Shown here: in pieces, positions 58,243-64,000 of the stretch
Position numbering within the stretch: the stretch's first letter is position 1
Layout: the number at the start of each line of letters is the position of its first letter
NCBI GenBank assembly: GCA_033182465.1
Contig: CP137319.1
Span: 1,178,001 to 1,242,000, forward strand
Length of the DNA stretch: 64,000 nucleotides
Source of the DNA: Sanghuangporus weigelae
Lineage: Eukaryota; Basidiomycota; Agaricomycetes; Hymenochaetales; Hymenochaetaceae
Direction: 5' to 3'
Translations under genes and position numbers: made by a program
The notes under the pieces: generated by a model
The model's input: the letters and a program-made list of their open reading frames with translations, nothing else
The model's database searches: none
Told to the model about the DNA's origin: nothing

Positions 58243-59992
58243 TAGTATTGCTTATTATACATTTCCATTTCCATTATTTATATTCCATCGTGGCTGACTT
58301 CTGACATCTCCGACGAATCGCTTTCGCTTTTTGGTAGCATAGGCAGACGGGGTGGATTTGATAGTGATTCGATGTAGGGTAGGGTTAATGAGCGTCGTGA
58401 TGGCTCCCGTTCACTAGCACTCTTTGCTTGCGTAGAGTAAAGTAAAAGCAAAAAAAAAAAAAAAAAAAATCACACATATGCATCTGGAAGACCTCCAGGC
58501 CAGACCGAAATCAAATGCGAAGTGGCCTCGTTGCTCGAAGGGCAGAGTAGCGAAGTAGGCCTCGTGCATCAAGGGTGACGCTCCAATGCCAAACTTCTTG
58601 CAAATTTTGCTTGCGTCGTGTCGTCCGAGTCATCACTCGCGCCAAAAGAAAGAGAGAAATTTTTAAAGAAGAATCACAGATAGGGATCCAGGGAGGGGAT
58701 TGATATTCGGCGGTGAGATGATAACTCCATTCTGTCTGTTCTTTGTCCTCGAGCATAGCAGTATATGCAACAACACTACAGTACATTATTATGAAAAGAT
58801 TACCCTTAGCTTGTTTGCACACACACTTTATACATGAATAGAATACTCCGGCACGGAATCCAACCCTTGTTCTCGAGCGAGCACGAGCATCTCCGTTGGA
58901 TTTGATAACACATCAAAGTAAACGTATGATTTAATTATTGTCATGATCCATAACTGGTTTTTGTAAACAGATTCCAGAACTCCTAACAACCACCATCACG
59001 GAAACAGAATCTGGACGTCATATGATCATGGTGCTTTCAAGATATGAAAAACAAAAGCAGAGAGAAACCTGGCTAAGAAGCTAACATTTCACCCACACCT
59101 CATTCCAGCGCTGTGATAAGCATTATCCTGCCCAGCAGGAGTATTCGAAGAGATTGAATAGAGGTACGGAGACACAACACTTTGTACATCCATTATCACA
59201 CCAACGAGTTCCTCGCAATCCCAGTCGGGATAGCAGAGCTAGTGAGACGTGAGAGAACACATTAAAAGATAGGGGACGAAAAAAGAAGGGCAGATTCAAT
59301 AATCCCACAGCTTGACAATGTCCTAGAGGCGTACATGCCGTCTGGTTACTTGACAAGTTTACAATCGAGTTCCCGAGGAACACAACGAGGGAACATTAAG
59401 CTTCGCGAGGAAATCGAAGCTTCCCTGCCCTACTCCGAGAACGGTCAGAGCCGTGCACGCATACATGCATACATACGCTTCCGTGCCGAGTTGATGAGAA
59501 AAGCCAAAAGTGTGTTGGCGCTTTCCATCAGGACAGTGCACTGGCCATGATGCGACTGAGAGAATGCTTTTGTGCTTCAAAAGACTGCAGACTGTCTGTG
59601 GCAAAGGCTCCACGCGCCAAAGGATTGATTGAGCATCAAACGAGATGAGGAGTCATGCCTGTAGTCATTGAATATCGTATCTCTGTGAACGATATGAACG
59701 GTGGGGAAGGTAATCTCGTATGATAAGCGTCATCCATGATCATCATATGCGTGTGGGCAGATGAGAATTGGATGGCGTTGGTCGACAATGAAGGAGCGGA
59801 GAGACAACTGGTGACGAAAGAAGTATGTCACATAGCACGTGTGCGTTCTTAAAGTTGTGCCTGTGACATCAGTTCTGGTCGTGTTGAGCTCGCGTGCCGA
59901 TCCAGGCTCCAGCTCACTTCCGGACGACAGTGGATTCACCTTCTTTGCTTGTCACCACCATCATCGCCATCGACAGCGAACAAGTCGAAACA
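58243..59992. other. Spacer upstream of IST2
   Basis: Roughly 1.75 kb between the transposon and the Ist2 gene. It includes a run of 20 A at 58450-58469 and the IST2 promoter. No reading frame with a convincing protein; no RNA gene recognised. Confidence 0.4.
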
Positions 59993-62758
59993 ATGGCGCC
60001 CTCGCCGGCCAACGTACCCAAAGTAGATGTGATCCTCGTATTTCGCGCGTCGAGTACAACACTTTCGAAACAAGAGGCGCGAGAAGACGCGGAGGAAGCC
60101 GAAAAGGAGTATGCGCTACTCCTAAAGACGCTTCGCGATGCAGGACTACGCGCCACGGGGAAGCGTGGACAGAAGAGTGGTCAGGTGCTGGTATTTGTGT
60201 GGGCCTCGACGACGAAGCTCGCGAAACTCGTCCAGCGCGAGCGGTACGTCTGGCATTCTCACTTTCTTCGCATAGGCGCCCTTACGTGTAGTATTCGGTT
60301 CCCCAGATACTCAGACTTCCTGCGAGGTCTCCCGGTCTCAGAGCTTCTCACAAAAGACAAGACTTCCGTAGCTGACCCTTCAACTCTTTCACCTGCTGAC
60401 CGATTACGCATCGTCTATGAGTTCGTCACTTCCACGCGTCATGACGGAGGTCTTGGAATCGTACCCGGGAGTCCTCAATGGCCACGTGTAGAAGACGTAC
60501 TAGCGCTGCATGACCGTGAATTCAACGATATGTGGTTGCACAGTTGGACGCGCAGACAAGTTGGATTTGGGATCGGAAGGGGCGAGCTTGATAAAATCAA
60601 AGACCAGGTGCATACATTCATTTCTTCCAATGTTATTCACAAATTCACAATTATGGACTTTTTTTCCCTACATGCTAGTTTGGCGAAGCCGTCGCACTTT
60701 ACTTTGCCTTCCTTTCTTCCTACACTTTGTCCTTGATATACATCGCTGCCCTTGGTGTTGCATTTTATCTACTACGAATGCCATACTCAGCGATTTACTC
60801 GACCCTTCTTGTTCTTTGGTCAACCTTCTTCGTCGAGTTCTGGCGTATCCGAGAACGCGTGCTCTCTGTTCGATGGGGTACTCGAGGTTCTTTCCGCGTA
60901 GAACGCCATCGTGCTCAATTCAAGGACGCTGGTGGGAAGGGCCTGGAGTTCCCTTGGTGGAAGCGCGATGTCAGAATCTTCGCGAGCTTACCCGTCATAC
61001 TGTTATTTTCTGGTGCACTTGCCGTGTTCTTGACGGCGAACTTCCTTCTCGAGGCATTTGTGACTCAGTTGTATAATGGGCCGGGACAGAAGATTATCGT
61101 AAGCCAGATATGTCTTTCTGATAATCCACTTATCTGACCGGGACTCTTGTAGTCCTTCAGCCCAACTCTGCTCTTCGTCGCCTTAGTCCCTCGAATCCTT
61201 CAAGTGTACCAGTCATACGCTGTCAGGCTCACAGATTGGGAGAACCATGCACATGAGTCGACGTACGAGGCCTCGCTCACTCTCAAGACCTTTGCGCTTT
61301 CCGCGATAGTCGCATATCTCGGGCTCGCGCTCTCAGCATTCGTGTATATGCCCTTCGGAGAACAGCTCATGGCAAGCGTCTCTCGCACTTTGTTCGCTAC
61401 CAGCGCTGTTGTGGGTGCACAGGCGACTCGGGCTGCGGACTTTATCAATGCGACTGCTGGGTTGACCCCCGAGAACGGCTCAGAGGCGTCTTCGTCTTTC
61501 CTAGGCAGTCTTCTGGGAAAAACGAATGGAACGAAGTTCAATATCTGGTCTGCGGGTGCAAAGACAGACCCAGCGCGATTGCAGAACCAGATGTTCGCAT
61601 ATACGGTGACGAATCAAGCTATAGGGACGTTCACTGAAATTGGATTGCCGTTTATCATGCGTCGCATCGAATCGTTCCGCTCGGGTTCCGGTGGCTCTTC
61701 AAAAACCAGCGCAAGTTCTTCATCTGGATCTGTTGGACCATCTAGCGGTTCTTCAACAGTCACTGCTGACGGTGGGAAGAAGACCAATAATGGCAAACGC
61801 GTGATATTTGAAGATGAGGAGAGTGGAGGACGGGACGAGCGTGAATTTCTTGCTCGCGTGAGACACGAGGCGTCTCTGCCTCCCTACACGCTCTTCGCAG
61901 ATTACAGCGAGATGGTCACCCAGTTTGGGTATGTTTCGCTTTGGAGTACGATTTGGCCGCTTGCATCTGGTGAGTGTAGTCTTCTGATTGCTGTTGATGA
62001 ATATTAATGATTACTGTCGATATGCAGTGATGGCCTTGTTGAATAACTGGCTCGAATTGAGAAGCGACGCCTTTAAGATTGCAACGCATTGCAGGAGACC
62101 ACTGCCTTTCCGTACAGACACTATTGGACCGTGGTTAGACACAATGGTTTGTCTTCCCTTCGTCATATTGCGACATTAGTATCATCTTACAGAATCTCAA
62201 TCTTCAATCCTCCAGAGCTTCATCGCGTGGCTCTCCGCACTAACCAACGCAGCGCTAGTCTACCTCTTCCGCCCAGACTACATCTCACCCGCCTCCTCTC
62301 CAGAAACAAAAGTAACAGGCTCCGCAATCCACCTATCGCAATCCGCATCCTCCACACCGCCGGACGTAAACCCGACATTCCACATCAACGCGAACACAGC
62401 GCACTACACGCTCCTCCTCCCCCTCGTCCTCGTCGCGCTTGGCGCAAGCCACCTGCACGCGTTCTCGCGCTTCTTCGTGCGGCACGTGCTCGAGCGAGCA
62501 CTGTGGAAGGGCAGCGAGGCGGAGCGCGAGGTGGAGAGGGGCGAGCGGGAGGTGAAGGGCTGGTATTTGAGGAGCTTGGGCGTGGATGATGTAGAGGGCG
62601 AGAAAGTTGCTTTGGGGAGGGAGGATCGGAAAGAGGTGACGGTGGATGGGAAGGTGGCTGGTGGTGGTGAAAGTGACGTGGGCCCCGAGGACGGGACGGG
62701 CTTTTGGCTCAGAGATGAAGGGATGGACGAGGTTAGGAGAGCTGTGAAGGACATGTGA
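59993..62758 (+). CDS. IST2: Anoctamin/TMEM16 family protein, Ist2 homologue
   Basis: Ten-helix TMEM16 protein; fungal members are calcium-activated lipid scramblases or ER-plasma-membrane tethers. The cytosolic N-terminal domain begins MAPSPANVPKVDVILVFRAS and includes LFVHSFERYSDFLRGL-like sequence. The first helices are FGEAVALYFAFLSSYTL and LSLIYIAALGVAFYLL, then STFFVEFWRIRERVLSVRWG. More helices follow (PVILLFSGALAVFLTANFLL, LKTFALSAIVAYLGLALSAF). The scramblase core contains LFADYSEMVTQFGYVSLWS and VMALLNNWLELRSDAFKI, in which the Asp/Glu of helix 7 and Glu/Asp of helix 8 match the calcium-site acids of the family. A last helix is YTLLLPLVLVALGASHLHAF. The tail is charged and ends RRAVKDM, with no polybasic end like yeast Ist2. 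About five introns. Confidence 0.92.
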
Positions 62759-63236
62759 AAAGCGTTTCTTTCCTCCGTGTCTCGTACATGCCGTTTCTTC
62801 GCTTCCTCCGTTGAAAAGAAGAGAAAAGAACTGTTAACGTCTTCCATTCTAATAACGTTTCTTACGATCTGCATAACGAATCTTTCATCTGATCCCATTA
62901 TTTCAAACGACCGCATGTATTGTACGTACTACTGTTTCTCGGCTTTGCTTAATTCATGTTTGGTAGAACTTCTTTTCCGAGCTGCTTGAACTTTGCGCCT
63001 TGCAGTCATCAGCAAGGCTACGTATGCATGTTCCTTATTTGTTTGTGTAAGACGTTATCGACCGCGTGGAGGACAGATTCGATTCAGTATGCAAATTCCT
63101 AATTCCAATGTATTGCCTGTCAGGTGTATATAATATAATTACAAGCCTCATTTTATACTGCTTGACCCCATCTAGTTCCAAGCTGCTCTCAAGAATCAAG
63201 GTAAATATCTTATCTTCTCTCACATTCGATGCTGAT
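62759..63236. other. Convergent spacer IST2 / ARG7
   Basis: 3' UTRs of two converging genes; AT-rich, nothing else. Confidence 0.4.
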
Positions 63237-64000
63237 TTAACTGCGATAATCCCCATTTATGCGCACGTATTCCTACATATTAAATAAAGGTTTCAATGAC
63301 CGGCCCACTCAAAAGCAAGGCAAGCAGATAACAAGACAGAACTCACATAACTGAAATCACACGTCCAATACTTCGCGCTCTCGTTTCCTAGACCGAGCTT
63401 GATTAGGATCTCTATGTCTTCGTTTTGTAAGATCTCCTTTGCGCGGACTTCGTCTACTTTGACGGGCTCGCCGTTTACCAAAAGCGGGAACGGTGACACA
63501 GAGGCCGAAGGAGTTGAAGAAGAAGGAGAGGAAGAGGAAGGGGAAGGGGAAGGGATGAGGGATACGGAAATGAGCGAGGGGTCAAGAGGTTTGGAGAGTG
63601 ACGAGGGCGGGATCGAGCCTGTTGCTGCTAGGATGCGGCCCCAGCTACGGAGAGCAGATTGTCAATTTCCGGAGAAGAAATAAAGGGAAGAAGGAAAGAA
63701 TAGACGTACTTCGCATCTTCGCCGTAGAGAGCTGTCTTGACGAGCGCAGAGGTGGATATACGAGACGCTATAGCGTGTGCATCTGCGTAGGTCGCTGCTT
63801 CCTGTGAAAACAACGCCAGTCAGTGAAAAGTTGGTAAATGGAAACAGAGAAAACGTACTTCGACCGTAACAGTGACGAACTTGGTCGCTCCTTCACCATC
63901 CCGTACGACAAGCTGAGCAAGCTCAGCCGCGAAGTTTGTCAACGCGTCTCTAAATTGTACAAACGCCTCGCTCTGCATCTCGCCTTCACTCTCTTCCTTC
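63237..64000 (-). CDS. ARG7: Ornithine acetyltransferase ArgJ/Arg7 (C-terminal part)
   Basis: Mitochondrial enzyme of the arginine acetyl cycle: it moves acetyl from N-acetylornithine to glutamate, often with glutamate N-acetyltransferase activity. The window keeps only the beta chain end; the autoproteolytic Thr lies beyond 64000. Visible blocks are [96 protein letters not shown] and [11 protein letters not shown]. The last exon gives [11 protein letters not shown], the near-invariant family C-terminus. A Ser/Pro-rich insert of about 20 residues follows LISVSLIPS. Three introns in the visible part, in frame. Confidence 0.95.

Overview
The window is nuclear DNA from a filamentous basidiomycete, most likely an Agaricomycete. 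Nearly all genes are split by many short GT-AG introns (about 45-70 nt). The proteins are fungal types (velvet factor, Tul1, Ist2/TMEM16, Thp3, AATF/Bfr2, CYSTM protein), and several long Ser/Pro-rich proteins resemble nothing I can name. Gene density is high and genes lie on both strands. I see no tRNA, rRNA, CRISPR or prokaryote-type operon. All exon chains were read by eye, so intron edges are approximate unless stated.

Layout. 1-5947: clathrin heavy chain, missing only its first residues. 6358-9123: a broken and an intact copy of one short-chain dehydrogenase gene in tandem. 9984-22374: alanine-glyoxylate aminotransferase (-), dynein intermediate chain (-) divergent from tRNA-splicing endonuclease SEN2 (+), SAC3-domain THP3 (-), cytochrome c1 (-), then a 1.7 kb gap. 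22375-28312: a PNK-like P-loop kinase (+), a mitochondrial TPR protein (-) divergent from TIM23 (+), and a velvet-domain regulator (+). 29519-36486: sorting nexin SNX41 (-), a CYSTM mini-protein (-), and an acidic AT-hook protein (-).

36995-47767: BFR2 (+), TUL1 (+), BUD20 (+), the ubiquitin E2 variant MMS2 (-) and ESCRT-0 HSE1 (+). 48540-55782: a putative N-myristoylated coiled-coil protein (-) and an intronless 1583-residue Ser-rich protein (-). 55783-59992: a 4.2 kb gap that contains a non-autonomous DNA transposon with perfect 44-bp terminal inverted repeats and TA target duplications. 59993-62758: an Ist2/anoctamin homologue (+). 63237-64000: the C-terminal part of ARG7 (-), cut by the window edge.

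Most genes are housekeeping. A loose theme is endosome and ubiquitin traffic (clathrin, SNX41, TUL1, MMS2, HSE1), but nothing in the sequence shows that it is more than chance. I found no convincing new multi-gene system. The least ordinary items are the transposon with its internal TIR-less junction, the consecutive micro-exons of the aminotransferase gene, the decayed SDR twin, and two or three unrecognised basidiomycete proteins.
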